Below, piece after piece: positions 11,187 to 24,759 of a stretch of 64,000 nt of DNA. The stretch comes from Nyssa sinensis (taxonomy: Eukaryota; Streptophyta; Magnoliopsida; Cornales; Nyssaceae). The notes below the pieces were generated by a model that saw only the letters and a program-made list of their open reading frames with translations, did not search any database and was not told the DNA's origin. The stretch lies in assembly GCA_008638375.1 (NCBI GenBank), contig CM018052.1, positions 421,001-485,000 on the forward strand. Direction: 5' to 3'. The position numbers and the translations under genes are program-made. The stretch's first letter is position 1, and each line of letters starts with the position of its first letter.

Positions 11187-13147
11187 TGTAACACCCCAAT
11201 TACTTAACCGACATGTTTTGTATATGAGAACTGTTTTGGGAATGAAATGTCGGGTTTAGCTAATTTAATGTCTATTTTTAATAGTGATAAAACTCGAATT
11301 AGCTAATTATGGGAAACTCGAGAAAATAAAAATCGACATTAGACCATAGTCAATGAAAGATATTCTGAGTAGGAAGTGACAGAAAGAAACCGCGCTGAAA
11401 AAGGAGTTACGGATTGAAATTTAAGGCCAAAACAATGAAACTGGAATTCCGCGACAACCAAACAGGGCCTTAACCAGAAAAATATGAGAAAATGGTCACT
11501 TGGGAGGCCAAGGGGAATTGAACCCTTGACCTACCAAGGTAAGCAATTTTGTTCCAAAAAGTTACCAACTAGGCTGTTGGTTACTTTGTGCATATATACA
11601 GCAATATATGTATATAACATATAATCTTGCCCAAGCCACCACCCAAATTGGCCAATGGCCTTGCATGCATTCCCTTCATCATAACCCTGCATCACCTCCA
11701 TCAAATCAACCCCCACTAACCCCACTAAGGGCAGAGATGTACTCATACATATATGTATATATGTATAACCTATATGTATATAACCTACAATATATATAAA
11801 TGCCCTACTTTACATCAGATTCTCTCTTTAGAGAATTCTGCAATTCCAAAAACTGTGTGTGTACCTGAGGTTGGTAGAGTGAGAGTGTAGTGAGAGAGAG
11901 GGGAAGGAAGCTTTGCATGCAAGGGAGCTTGAGGAAAGACTTGGCCATTTGAAGTGCAAGGGGGGACTTGAGGACTACGGTGCATGACCTGAGAAGGTTT
12001 TTGAGAGACTGAACTGAGCCAAAGAGAATAAATAGCCACTGTTGAAGGTAATACTCAAAATTATCTTCATTTTCTTAATTTTAAATTTTGAATTGTTTAG
12101 TGGATCTGCTACGTGTATAGACTGCATGCATGATTAAATCTTAATCATAGGAATCATTCGGAATATATTGCATGGTTTAGAGGTGTCGGATAGGTCATGA
12201 AACCATGAAACCCGAAACCAACCTCCATTAAAGGACCTTGAAGCACCAGGTCTAATTTGACCGTAACAGTTTTAGATTTGGCATACTGGAACTCAGAATA
12301 GACCTTGATAGGATCTCAAACATCTACCTACGCGACCCTAGAACACTGTATAGCCCCACGAAATTGGAAATGAACCTACGTGTCAAAAATGCAATCCGGA
12401 AATACATGCAACTAAAATGAAAAGTAAAGATAGGGGCTCAATCCTTATGATCTGTAGATCATGTAACTTCAAAAAGCACATGAAATGGTTGAGAAATGAG
12501 GGTGTAATATCGAGTTTAACTATACTTCTGATTGATATGCTAGCACCCTGAACCGTTTATCTGTTTTGATCTATTGAACTTGACTTGGATTTATTGAACT
12601 ATTAATTCCAAACTGATTTAATTAACCATGTGATTTAAGCAAAGATTGAATTCGAAACTCTTACCTGGATATCTGTGTTACTCACTGGGCTTTTTAAAGC
12701 TCATTCTATTATTTTAATAATTTCAGGGGAACTCTCAGATGGTCAGGTTTAGCAGGTCCAGGACTTAGGGGGAAAATGTTGGAGACCCCCAGATAAAATG
12801 ATAACCCATTTTTGTGAACCTATACCATTTTTGTACTTTTGTGTAACTGATCAGATTATGACTTTTGTGGTGAAACTATTTTGTAATCTTGATAAGATAA
12901 GACTGACTATGAGGTATCCTGAATGCTCTGCCAAGTATATATGTATGCATTCTCTTGTGAAAATTCCGCTGCTTAAATTATATATGTCGAATGCATTATG
13001 CTTGGGATTTATATCGGAATGGCCTGTGGTTAGGATTACCTTTGGGGTTTTGCTTTCAAAAAAAAAAACTGATAAGACCCGATGGGTGCCTAACTGGCCT
13101 TGTCACGTGCCCCAAATCCGCACAGGGTGGGTCTGGGGGATGTGACA
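11187..13147 (+). mobile_element. 3' LTR of gypsy-1 (1961 bp)
   Basis: It starts TGTAACACCCCA directly after the PPT and ends GGATGTGACA. It shares the first bases and the 3' end block with the giant family-A LTRs but is under half their length and lacks the long tandem arrays. The acceptor region (hairpin TGGGCTTT/AAAGCTCA, then TTTCAG at 12721-12726) and the TTCCGCTG motif (about 12965) are present. The 5' LTR lies left of the window, so the TSD cannot be checked; the right flank is CTACA (13148-13152). Confidence 0.9.
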
Positions 13148-13606
13148 CTACACATGTCACATGCCTACACCTTGCACTGCCTTAATCTTTCTTATTTTAG
13201 AATATCTACTAGGGTTGTTGTTTTGACCCCTATAGATATAGGTAAAGATAAGGAGTCGATGACTTGTTGACATGGATAAGAAGGACAAATCCTTTTTTTC
13301 CTTTTGTTTATGTTTGATGTGAAAGACCTTGTGGTCTAGATGATGTGAATGTAAAGGCTAAATAAGCCTAGACTCATTTTTTTTCATATATGTACACAAA
13401 TGTAACTTTTTAGATTGATGTATGATGAGTTATTGTTGATTAAAGTAAACGGGACATGGAATTGATGTTTATGTTATGAAGCTTAAAGTGAAAAGATGTT
13501 AAATAAAGAATGGAACGAGAATAGATTGAGACTTATAGGAATTATTCAGATGCTTAACCTTATTCTTCAAGGTCACACTTTTGTCTTTGGAGCCTAGAGT
13601 GTGACA
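13148..13606 (+). mobile_element. Right end of a gypsy-0 5' LTR
   Basis: This segment ends GAGTGTGACA three bases before a PBS-like sequence, so it is the right-hand part of a 5' LTR. Its left part was separated by the insertion of gypsy-1, which ends at 13147. It is AT-rich, without coding potential, and not obviously like the other LTRs here. Confidence 0.7.
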
Positions 13607-13609
13607 GAA

Positions 13610-13621
13610 TGGTATCTGAAC
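13610..13621 (+). other. Primer-binding site of gypsy-0 (tRNA-iMet type, mutated)
   Basis: TGGTATCTGAAC matches the usual initiator-Met PBS TGGTATCAGAGC at 10 of 12 bases and lies three bases after the LTR end. The stretch from here to 14009 is the non-coding leader; I see nothing else in it. Confidence 0.75.
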
Positions 13622-14009
13622 TCTAGGTTTAGAACACTTAGGGATGACAAGATAGGGTAAAACTATAATGCTTGAGTAAAATTTTAAAATATTAAGTTAC
13701 TTAAACCTTGTGACAAATACTTTACATAGTTTAAATTGTGGAGTGCATTGCATATATTTGGTGTGACCATACTTGATTGTCTTGATTTGTTAAGTTATGG
13801 AAGTATTGTTGTAAATTTATTAAATGTTGATATGAGTATGGACTTGAGTGCATGATGCGACACTAATTTGTTTAAATAATTCTATACGCTTGTTTTAATG
13901 TGCATGGGGTTATTTGATGCTTTATTGGGGCAAAAGAATCTAGATGGGCAAAGACATCACTAGAAATTAATGATACTCAATATTATCCTTTCTTATCTCT
14001 CAATATAAT

Positions 14010-14187
14010 ATGCTGCCAAAGAGGAGAGATAGAGGCCAAGGTGGGAGAGGGGCACCTGCTCTCGAGCCTCTACCACCGCCACTTTAACCTATTCTGATAG
14101 TTCATATAAATGGAGTTAAGATAACATGGGGCATGATGGAATTTATGTGACAATTCCAACAAACCAATAGAGATGAGGCACAATCAC
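14010..14187 (+). pseudogene. gypsy-0 gag, N-terminal fragment
   Basis: An ATG about 400 bases after the PBS opens a basic frame (MLPKRRDRGQGGRGAP) followed by a Pro-rich stretch, as in the N-terminus of chromovirus gag. In-frame stops appear after PLPPPL and after MMEFM. The fragment stops at 14187, where the copia-1 LTR begins, and its continuation is not found in the window. Assignment rests on position after LTR and PBS and on composition, not on a diagnostic domain. Confidence 0.6.
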
Positions 14188-15424
14188 TGTTAGGATGTGT
14201 GCCCTCATATCCAAGACATTTTATTATTATTTACTAGATTTGATTTATTATTGAGTTTCATATTACCATATGTTTGGATGTTGCTTTATATCATGAGATG
14301 AATAGTCCTTGAATTGTCATTAGGAGTGGTTCATGTGTATAAATGAGATTTATACACAGGAGATATAAACTGCTTATATAGGCAATTCTAGAATTGTTCG
14401 TGGCTATTGATAAGACTGGACAACTTATTTGTAAAGCTGTAATACAGTTAACCTTATGTGATAAGGTGATTTATCTCAACCATCAGAGTAGTGGACTCTA
14501 GGTTATTGTATTGGTATATTGGGAATACACTAAACTGAATCACTATAAGAAATGCATCATTTGGAACTGTCATCTTTAATAAGTTTCTTATTTACTATTC
14601 GCAGTAAGCTCTTAATCCTAAGTGGATAGTGAACTCAATTCTTGAATAGGGATGACTTTGAGTTACTAATGAGTGAGGTTTTTTAGATCAACACCTCGAT
14701 ATCTTGGGAAGTCATTATTTAGACTGTGGAAACACATATTCTCAAGATGAAATCTACACTCTATATATTAGAGAGATGGATATCACCTTTGTGCTAATTC
14801 AATGGGTTAATCACTGAAATCTGGATCCAGACTTTTTAGTAAATTGTTTATTGAAATGATGACCAATTGCAAGTGATTAATAATTATTGAATTACGTTCT
14901 TGAAATAATTAGAGAATTAATTTGATAGTATAATATGGAACCCTGATTATTAGTATCCATGTAGAGAGGCCAACTGCAGAAGTATAATGTATATGAGTTT
15001 ACTCTATTTTATTAAGTTAGAGTGCAATTTCAATTATATAGTGGAGTTAATTGAAATTAATTAATTAATTATGAGATAATTAAGATTTAATTGACTAATT
15101 GAAAGCTAACTTAGTGGGACCCACTAGATCCCTTCTCTCAATTTAATTAGGCTAAGCCCTATATATATGATATGTAGGGAGTCGTTTATAATAACTTTTG
15201 TGCTAGACAAAAATAAGAGGCCGCCCACTCTCTTGTGATACGGTTTTCCTAAGGGAAAAGAGGAGAAAACCTAGAGGCGTAAGAGAAGGAAGATTGCATC
15301 AATCTCTTCAAGAAGCCTTCTTCAATAATCAAGATTATCAAGAACTAGGTAATTCTAACCTCTCTTTTCAAGATTGTATGATTCATGTAAAGAAATAGAT
15401 CCAAATAGATTTTTGAAACTCCCA
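14188..15424 (+). mobile_element. copia-1 5' LTR
   Basis: It starts TGTTAGGATGTG, a common start in plant Ty1/copia LTRs, and ends near 15424, about 11 bases before a PBS. Left flank ATCAC (14183-14187). The right boundary is approximate because no clear inverted CA end can be fixed. A diverged copy of 15074-15340 recurs at 53335-53605 as the 3' LTR stump. Confidence 0.85.
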
Positions 15425-15435
15425 ATTAAAATAAT

Positions 15436-15447
15436 TGGTATTAGAGC
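15436..15447 (+). other. copia-1 primer-binding site
   Basis: TGGTATTAGAGC is one base off the canonical tRNA-iMet PBS and follows the LTR. Confidence 0.85.
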
Positions 15448-15639
15448 ATCTTTATATGAATCCATCAATTTTGAAGGTTATATTTATTTTGTGCTAAACC
15501 TATTCATGGATCCCAATTAAAATAAAGCGTTGTTTTAGATATAATAATAGAATGTGATTTTGTGATACAATCTATTGATATAAAGATTTGATCTTTGTTT
15601 AATAACCTGGATAATTGAATCTAATTCTTAATTTTTTTA

Positions 15640-16290
15640 TATTTGACGGGTATGAGATTCCCATAGTGATAGAGTGATCAAGAAACTCCCAAGAGAACAA
15701 GTTGGAATTTGGAAACAAAAAAAAAAAAAAAAAAAAAATCCTCTCTATGGGTGGTAGGGCCTCAGCTTTTATCACTCTTACTGTGGTCTCACCGCCAGTT
15801 TTCCAGTTTATAACGTCAAGCAGAGGCTCGCGCCTTTTGATCCTATGCCTTGTCATGGTGGTTTAGAGGGATCCCGAATATGCTTATTTTTTTATCCCGA
15901 TCGGCTTTCACTACGGGTGGGGCTAATTATTTGCCTCCCTGAGAGTAGTTGACTTTTGGGGTATTTTATATTGGAATGCTTTGCTTGCTGGGAGAGAGGA
16001 AGCTTCCGGACCACCTTTCTAGCCCTAGCGATCACTCAGCACTACGAATCTGTGTTGTAAATTGATAAAGACTCTTTTTATCCCATAATATATCATTCTA
16101 AAAAATTCCCCAAAGGGAACTTGAAGCTTTAACGAGAATTCCCTATACTATAGAACTCTTTATCACAATCACTAAAGGGGCGGGTTGTCTAGGCTACCTT
16201 TTCAATCAATCTTTGGCTGCTTAGTAAAACAAGCTAGGGCAAGGGCACTCCGGCTTTCACTATTAGCTAAGCGACACTAGTTAAGTAGGG
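15640..16290. other. Foreign-looking segment in the copia-1 leader
   Basis: Between AT-rich leader sequences lies a stretch of distinctly higher G+C, with a 20-odd-base poly(A) run at about 15717-15738. It includes minus-strand text opening MTRHRIKRREPLLDVIN at 15856. The base composition and phrases look like plant mitochondrial intergenic DNA, but I cannot identify a gene. It may be an organellar insert, or an ordinary part of this family's leader. Confidence 0.3.
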
Positions 16291-17609
16291 ATCTATTAAA
16301 ATAATTTACTAATAAATAAATAAATATATACATTTTATTAAAAAAATATTATATTAATTTTTCTAGTCATGTGTTTTAATTGGGTATTAGATACCCAAAT
16401 TTATTAAATTGTTTGGGTAAGAGCTCAATTATTTAATATATTCAACTTTTTATATTATAGGTATATGATTCACATGGGTATTTGATACCCAAATACGTTG
16501 GATTTAAAATTATAGGTTACGTGAGACTTGACCTATACGGGTTCTTGGATACATGGATTAAATCTTAGTACACTCTAAAATATACATGGGTGATGTATAT
16601 GATTAATCACATGTGTAATATGCTTATTAAATTTTATTCATCATATTTGAATGATTCATGCATGTGATGGATGACATTGTATCTCTCATGGTTGGCCATT
16701 AGGTGATGTATTTAATTTAATTGGTTTTGAGACAATTGTAAAGGGCAACGAACTTGAAATTTTTTCATGTGAATGGGCAAGCTCCATTGGTTTCTTTAGC
16801 CTATTAATTTTAAAATTTAGATTAAATGCAAGCTCACGTATGTGGGTATAGGTTCTTCATGTATTTATTTTATTTTTGAAGAAAGAGCTAGAGGATGGGA
16901 GCCATTAAGAAGACCAATGGAAGTACAGAGCCTGCTGTCAAGAATTTTAGTTGGCCATGAGAGATAATTTTAATTTTATGCTTGCATGTTTATTTTCATA
17001 AAATCACATGATTAATTTTGATCCATGAATAGGTTAATATAATTATGCATGTGTTGTATGATAAAGATCCCCAATTTATAAAACCAAGTGGGAGAGGGAT
17101 GCTTTAAGAAAGCTCCCACGGTCTTCCATCATCGGCCCATAGTAAGACAAAAATAGGTGCTTTGAGCTATCTTCAAGTGGCCTCCCTATAGAGGGTGACT
17201 ATCTAGTTGGTTACAAGTATGGACCTCTTAGGATAGAATAGAAAGAAACGAGGTGAGGGTGATCTCCCCACGGGGACACTACTTGCAACAGTTGTCTTTT
17301 TATTTGAGATGATGGTATACACTTGATCAAAATGGAATGATATTCTCCCCACGGAGTCTATCATTGTCTTTTGAAGACCAAAGGATGACATGAGATGTTT
17401 AGATAGTGAAATTATATAGGATATAATGGTCCTCCTAATCATATGTATGACATTGTCATCTTCACGGAGCGTGTTGTTTATAAGGTTAGGTTCCAATGCA
17501 TTCATTGATAGTGGCTTGAGAATACCACTATGCATTCATTAGAGCAAAAGTTATTTTACTGTTTATTTACATTCATACTAATGTATGTGCTTATATATGT
17601 GATTCTCAG
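16291..17609 (+). other. copia-1 untranslated leader
   Basis: AT-rich sequence between the foreign-looking segment and the gag start. It contains two similar 'gggtat-tagatacccaaat' blocks (about 16382 and 16478) and a 'ctcccacggtctt' block near 17115. No open frame of interest is seen. The unusually long leader (over 2 kb from the PBS to gag) is partly due to the insert at 15640-16290. Confidence 0.6.
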
Positions 17610-17832
17610 ATGTCTTCATTTAACCTGCTTGCTATCATCCTGAAATAAAATAATTTGACTAGACCTAACTATGTGGACTGGAAATAGAATTTGGACATTG
17701 TCCTTACTGTAGAGGGGTACAAATATGTGATTACTGTGGATAGCCCAAACTTTCCAAGGGCTGATGCTCCTCAAGAAGACATTAACCGCTATTCTAGGTG
17801 GGTCAAGGCTGATGAGATGGCACAATGCTATC
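17610..17832 (+). pseudogene. copia-1 gag, N-terminal part
   Basis: ATG at 17610 opens a Ty1/copia gag: MSSFNLLAIILK, then the conserved PNYVDWK block and a VEGYKYV block typical of the copia gag N-terminus. Stops at the codons following AIILK and DWK show decay. The frame runs to 17832 and is cut inside a Tyr codon by element E2. It resumes at 51486 on the far side of the 33.6-kb insertion (CY/ILASMSS). Confidence 0.9.
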
Positions 17833-20800
17833 TGTCACGCCCCGAATTTCAATGAACCCGGGGGTGAGTGTAACGGAACTAAAAGACAATAAAATAACAA
17901 GAAAATAAAGGACAATCATATGCATTCCAATACCAACTCCATTCAGGTTCTGATACAATTCCATAAACCTTATCCATTGCTTCACAACATATAAATTAAA
18001 CATGCATAGTTCAGGGCTTATGCCCTTGTACATATCAATACATGCCCCAAGGGCCAAAATACTCTAAGTTCTTTCTTTCCACTAAAACATCACCAAATCT
18101 CATATAGCTGGAGCGTCATTTGAAATGGCATCCCACGAATGGGTCAGCTTAACTGTTGGTATAATATAATGCTAATGCAAGAAACAAAATTAAGGCGTGG
18201 CATGTGAAAGTGTACATTTATATCTAAATGTCATCCAATATCATCAATGCAATACACGAACAGTATGCGTGACACACCCATGCAACTCTATGCCACACTC
18301 ATGTCTCGCTTTATGGACCTTCCCCGCAGGCCTGCAAGTACCATAGTATGTCTCACTTCACGATCCGGACCTCGTTTGGCATGCGAGTACCAATGGCCGA
18401 TTTTGGGTTTTTCACCATAAGATCTACACCCTCATAATGCACAGCACCACGTGCTCAACTCACACCATGCCCCAAGGAATCACACTATGCCAATATGCTC
18501 TAATTCCACCATGCCATGATGTAATCTCAACAAAGCATCTTATCCATACATGAAGCATGCTTCAAATAATGTATCACACAATAACATTCCAATCACAAAA
18601 TCCCTTCATCAAGGGTACATTCCATATATAGTCCATTTAAACACATACTTTAGGTTACACATTTCATAATCTCAACAATTCTCGAAAATATAATTCATAT
18701 ATTATGCTAACACATGGAATAAACATATAGTCATGATTCACATCCATCACTTAACCGAACTTTTCAAAAGGATAACAAGAAACACTTAAGCATATAACCG
18801 ATCCAACAGATATGTGAATCATTAAGTCAATATGGCGATTATTCCTAACTTAATCCTATTTCTTACTTGGCACAATATATCATACCTGATGGGTTGTCTC
18901 AACCCAAGAAGTCGTACTCTTAGAGTAGCGTAGCCGAACTAACAGTAAGAATGCCGAAGTTTAGACCACCTTCTCTTTGCCCTTCAGTGTTCCTAAAATC
19001 ATGAAATATAACTCAGTTCATTTGCTACTTGAATTATGCTATTCATCAAATTTTATGTCTTTACTTTATGAGTTTCTATTTTGTCAAAATAAACTCTAGT
19101 GTTGAGTCTGGAACGTCGAACAAAGTCGGTTTAAGCCTTCGCAGAATTCAATTGGACTTCTGTGTTAAAAAGGGTAAAATGATAATTTTGTCATTCTTGC
19201 CCTGGACCTTATTGTGGTCCTTAGAATGTTCCATATATCTTATATATAATTTTTCTAAGTCTTTTGGACTTCGTTTGGCATCTGCTTTTGATCATCGGGA
19301 CACATCGATCATTTCTTATTTTATACGTTGGCTGTTCTAGAGTCTTAATTGTGCTTAAGACAATTTATTAAATTAGATTGGCTTTTATTTGTCCTCTACT
19401 TTGTACTTACCATGCTCAGGGGCATTTTGGTCATTTTACGCTCTGTGGAATTCTGTCCCCGATTCGACATTTAATCATGTGTACAGTTTCACAAGTATCT
19501 AGGCTTCTATCGATATCAATTTCGTCCCATTTGGACTTCATTTGGGCTTCGTATAGCACTAGGGGCATTTTGGTAATTTCATATGTTGCATACCTAAATT
19601 TTTGGGACCTTGGTTCACAAAATGGACCTCACCATTAGGTCCAGAATGTCTGACATAGTTAAATTGGACTATCTTTTATGTTTAATTAGCCCTAGGTATC
19701 ATTAGGGGCGGTACAATCATTTACCATTTACGTGTCTTTATTTTTCGGGACTAAATTTCCCAAATCGGACTCACCATTGAGTTTGGAATGCCCGAATTAG
19801 TAGAAATACACTATTCATTTATTTATTTTGGGCTTCGTTTGACTAATTTAATGTCCAAGGGTAAAATAGTCATTTTACCCAGTTAATAAAATAATTAAAT
19901 AAATTATTTAATTATTTTTCAGGGGTTTATTTAAATTAATTTTTCAAAGTCTAGGCCATAACAGAATTTATTAAAACTTCTGGGGTCAAACTGTAAATAA
20001 TTAAAGTTCTGGTTTATTTCTTTTAATTTTAAACAGGGAACCAGAGGGTTCATTTTGGTTTTAAGTGAACCGGTCCAGGGTCTCACTAGACCAACCGGTC
20101 TGGCCTGTTCAACATGCCATGTTGACGTCAGCCCTATATTTTAAAAATACATTCCCTCAAAACGACGTAGCTCGACTTGCCCCTTATATCTGGTTGGGTT
20201 CCGACCCGACCCAGATCTGATCCGACCCGTGTCCGGCACTGTTCATCGTCTTCCTCATGACGATGAATAGTAACCTTAAAAACCGAAAAGTTTCCCATTC
20301 AATTTCGTGAACTTTCAGTTCATTTTACTCTCTGCTCTTGACTCTAAAGTATTTCTGGGACACCACGATAGGATTTGGCATTTGTTTTAGAGGTCGAATT
20401 AAACTCTAGGAGCCATGGTGAGTTCGTTTATCCTAGACCTACAACTAGGTCGCGTACACTCATTTTTGGACCAAATCAGTTGGTTTTTGTCTTGTGATCT
20501 TCATGGCAAGGGGGTCTAATCCTCATCCCAAAAACAGTAATAGGTGTTTATTTTAGAAGTTGGGTTCTAAACCCGTGACCTGCAACTTAGCTTATATCCC
20601 TCGTCTTGGGTTTATTTGACATAATATTTGTGGATTTGAAACCCCTATGGTCTCTAGATCACAACCCAACTTACCAAAATCCATTTGGTTTCAATCGGCA
20701 CAGACCTATTCTTAAGACCCATCAATGGTGGTTTTTAGTTTTCATAGGGTTTTCTGGGTTTAATTGTGATATCCCGACCCGGGATACGACACGTTTTCCG

Positions 20801-23800
20801 AGGTCAATCGATTGAATAGTGTAATGCGAGCTGTTTGAGCTTTATATCATAGTATTTCATGAAACCAAATGATTGAGTGATGTGAATGGTTTGCTTAGTA
20901 TACCTAGTGCCGAGCAACACCCGAGCATCTTAAGACCCAACATGGTAATGCATGCGTGCACGCATTCCCATGCACGAACATATTTTTTAGACACGTAGTA
21001 TGTCTAAAATCAGTGTATGCATACGCCATTATAAATGAATTTATATGCACATGTATGGATATATTTTCATGTATAAAGACATGTATTGTATAAGTGTATA
21101 TATGTATGAATACATAAGGCATGATGTATAGTATATATATATTTATATATGTAAATATATACATGTATATGTAAGTAAAAGATCAAGGAAAGGTAAAGGG
21201 GAAAGGGGGCTGCATGTGCACAGTGACCAGTGTGTGCATCACTGTGAGTGTGTCATGGTGTGTGCTGTGCGGCTGAGAGGAAGGCAGCAAGGCTGCCGAC
21301 TTAAGGAAGGCAAGTGGGGCTGCCAATATATGTATACATGTATGGCGTAGGATTTGAGTGGATAGTGAGGATTGAATGGACAGTGAGAATGTAATCAAGG
21401 ATGGCTGCAAGTAGAAAGAGAGAGGAGAGAGAAAGAAGCGGTGGGTTTTCTCCATATATACATGAGTGTGAGATGAAGAGGAATTGAGATAGGAAAAAGG
21501 AGGTTCAAGGGTTCAGAGAGGAAGCCAAGCGATTAAAGAGGAACTGCATCAAGGAAGAAAATACAGAAATTATAGGTGAGTTTTAAGGTTCTGTTTTTAA
21601 GTTTTAAAACATGGAAGCTTGGTTTAATACTAGGGTCTTGTAGAGTATGAAAGTAGAAAGTTAATGCAAAAGGAATCACTTCAAATGGTTGAGAAACCAG
21701 GTAGGAAAACGGAGTTGCAAGTTTTGTGATAATTCGGGTTCCATGGTTTTGTGTTTTAAAAATCTATTTAAGTGATGAGGAACTGATCCTCTATTATACA
21801 GGAATAATTTAGGTACAAATCTGGGTTAAAACAGTCAAAGAATATGCATGGAAACTGAGGAATTCAGTCACCGAAAACTGGGAAAAAGAAATGAGAGAAA
21901 TTGTAGTTTCTTAGGTTTAAAACTGTCCAAATGACGGCTTAAAACGGTGGGATTGATTTGGCATGAAAAGATCTGAAAAACAGTAAAAATTAGACGTAAA
22001 AATTGTAAAAACAGTGGCTAGGGTTTACTGTTCCGGCGACCATGTACGGGAAAATGATCGGGGAAGATGACCGGAATGTCGGGGGCATTTTGGGTTAAAA
22101 CGGAACCGGGTTTGGGTTCGGATCGGGTCGGGACCGGACCGGAGATAAAAAGGGGCAAGACTATACTGTGTCATTTTATATTTGGGTTTTAAAAGAGAAT
22201 TCAGGTTTGTTTGGTAACAGGGATACAAAATTGAAATTAGGTTTTGAGTTTAGCCAAACTTGGGATAGGGTAGGAACTGGGATATTTTAATCCGGTTCTT
22301 TGAATTAAACTGAATCGTTTGGTTCAGTGATATAACAGACCGGTTTAGGGTTTTGACTGATAAACCGACTGGTTCAGACCGGGACTGTTGGAAATTATGA
22401 ACCAACCCCAGAAGTTTTAGGAAATTCCACTATGGCCCAAATAGAAAAATTAATAAAATATTACTTTTTACAAAAATACCCCTAATTCAAATAAGGGTCA
22501 AACAAAGTCCAAACGAGGCAAATGAATAGTCAAAATTTATTATCTCAGACATTTTGAGTCCAATGGTGAGGTCCATTTCATGAGATGGGGTCTTGAAGGA
22601 TAAAATACCATAAAAGTGCAAAATGACCATTTTGCCCTTTTTAGTACAAAAGTCCAAATGGAATTCCGCGAAAGCCTAAACCGACTTTCTTCGGCGTTCC
22701 GGACTCAATGGTAAAGTCTCAATTAATGTTAGAAATACTTAAGATAACAAGGCATAAAATTTGTTGAATAGCATTAATTCTGAGACGTATCTATTGATAT
22801 ATAGGAGACTCGAAAGGAAAAGGCAAACTGACAGATTTTTGATATAGGACTGCATTTGGAGGTAAGTAAATTCCCTTTCTCTTCCATGTGGTGCTTCTAA
22901 AGCCAAGTTTATTCTTTACTGCCAAACTTGTACTCTTGAAAGTACCTCATGTTGTTGCTATCCACAATGTGATATTGTTCTATCTTGTGGACCTTGATTG
23001 ACTACTATATCGTTACTTTCATATTAAACCGTGCCTGGAAAGGCCTACTGTTATGTCTCTATTGAATGTATGATATTCCATTTTATACTTCTATGGAATC
23101 ACGAAATGATCATGACGTGTTATGAATACCGGATTTGTGCTCAGTCACAATATCCATCCGATACTTTCTGACTTGATTAGAGACCTAAGGGTCGAGTACA
23201 TGAACGGACAGGTGGCAGGAATGAATTCCTTGAAGGCTTTTCACCGGCATTTCCACTGGCATTTTCATTGCATTTCCACTGGCATTTCATTGCATTTCCA
23301 CTGGCATTTCATTTGCATTTCCATTGGCATTCTACTTAGGGAACAGAGTAAATGCATCTCTTAGGTATTGATATGATTACGTTATTGAATGTAACTATTC
23401 CTCATGACTTATCTTACACTGAGAGGACACTCTTCATTGATTTGATTGTGATCGGTTTATTCTGGCAGTACATTCATGTTGATGTTGTATCCATTACTCC
23501 TAATTGTACATTATGACCTATTGTTCACTAGCCCTCATGGCAACTGTTCTCATTGGCTATCACAACATCTCTTTTCTTATGATTGGCTATCATTATCGTA
23601 TTCATGGATTCATATTTCACCGATACCAGTGTCAGAGATCTGTTTTTACTTGCTGAGCTCTCGTAGCTCATTCCACCCTACTTACCCCATTTCAGGTAAT
23701 GACGCTGAAAGACCCTAGTAGGAGTTTGAGAGCGTAGGAGGACATTTTGAGGAACTGTACCAGTCTATGTTTAGTACTCCCATGTATTCACCACCCACGG

Positions 23801-24712
23801 GTGCTGGTTATGTCTGGTTCTTATTTTGTTATTGTAGAACCATATCATGTATTGAATAGACTTCCGCTGACATTGTGTTCTAAAAGACTTCCGTTGATTA
23901 TGGTCATTGATAAGACTTCCGCTGTTATTGTTTTAATATTTTAGTACTTTGCATATTAGTACTATGATACAGGAATGGGAAAAGTAGGGACGGCCTTAGG
24001 GTCGGCCCCGTGACAAGAGATCTGCATAGGGTGGGTTTTGGGTTGTGACATTAATTCACACAAAAGCATGGCCTAGTATGTGTACATGTATCAAAGATAG
24101 AAATGGGTTGAGGAGGGTTCGATTTGCTTACCTTTTTGTTACTAGTTCCTTTTTTTTTTTGAAGATCTTGGTTTCTCTCTCTAACTGTTTCTCTCTCTCT
24201 TCCTCCGCAGCTTCTGTTTCCTTCCACTCTCTCTATCCCACGCAACTTCCCTTGAAATGATATGTAGGTATGTGTGTGTATATATATATATATATATATA
24301 CATGTGCAATCTAGCAAGTCCCTCTCTCTCTATCTCTCTCTCTCTCTATTTCTATTCCTCCCATCCTCACTATTTTGTCACATCATGCAAAACACAACAC
24401 CAATACTGCACTCAACCTCTCCCTCTGATCTTCCAAAATCCTAGCACACTCAACCAATACACACACATCAGCACACAAGCTGACACACATACACAGTACA
24501 CTGATCTTATGTGTGTATATATATATATATATATTTAATTACATATATACACTTATATATAATACTACACACATATACATATATATACATGTACACATAT
24601 ACATGTACACACATACATTCACAACGCACATTTCATGCATAGACACATATACTTATATTTTAAAAAAAAGAATTTACTCCAAAAAAAAAAAAGAAAATTT
24701 CAGATCTCTACA
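17833..24712 (-). mobile_element. E2 3' LTR, split by a solo LTR
   Basis: The two parts are 17833-20764 and 24056-24712. Plus strand starts TGTCACGCCCC and ends AGATCTCTACA, so the LTR reads TGTAGAGATCTG...GGGGCGTGACA. It aligns with 47897-51480 by eye over its length with scattered differences. The PPT lies directly to its right. The split ends join at 'gggtttaat/tcacacaaaag', as seen unbroken in the partner LTR near 50800. Confidence 0.93.
20765..24050 (+). mobile_element. Solo LTR (family B, 3286 bp), nested in the E2 3' LTR
   Basis: Starts TGTGATATCCCGACCCGGG, ends GGGTTGTGACA, and has a perfect TSD TTAAT (20760-20764 and 24051-24055). It contains microsatellites near its start (20950-21200), the 'AATGACC' modules, a GTAAGT donor (22862) and a TTTCAG acceptor (23694-23695) giving an intron of about 834 bp. 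The hairpin TGAGCT-CTCGT-AGCTCA (23654-23670) precedes the acceptor. A short tandem of 'cattt-ccactgg' 15-20 bp units lies in the intron (23240-23330). Confidence 0.93.
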
Positions 24713-24725
24713 TCCTTCCCTCCTT
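24713..24725 (-). other. E2 polypurine tract
   Basis: Minus-strand purine run (plus TCCTTCCCTCCTT) adjoining the LTR end, followed leftward in element sense by a 'cgggacgaaattt' motif that is common just before the PPT in plant chromoviruses. The same block occurs at 39226-39260 in E3. Confidence 0.85.
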
Positions 24726-24759
24726 AAAGAAATTTCGTCCCGAAATTTAAAAATATGTA

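Noticed and set aside
19029..19340. 103-aa plus frame, with a twin at 49089-49400
   Set aside because: Conserved only because the two E2 LTRs are copies of each other. It lies antisense and overlaps the module region.
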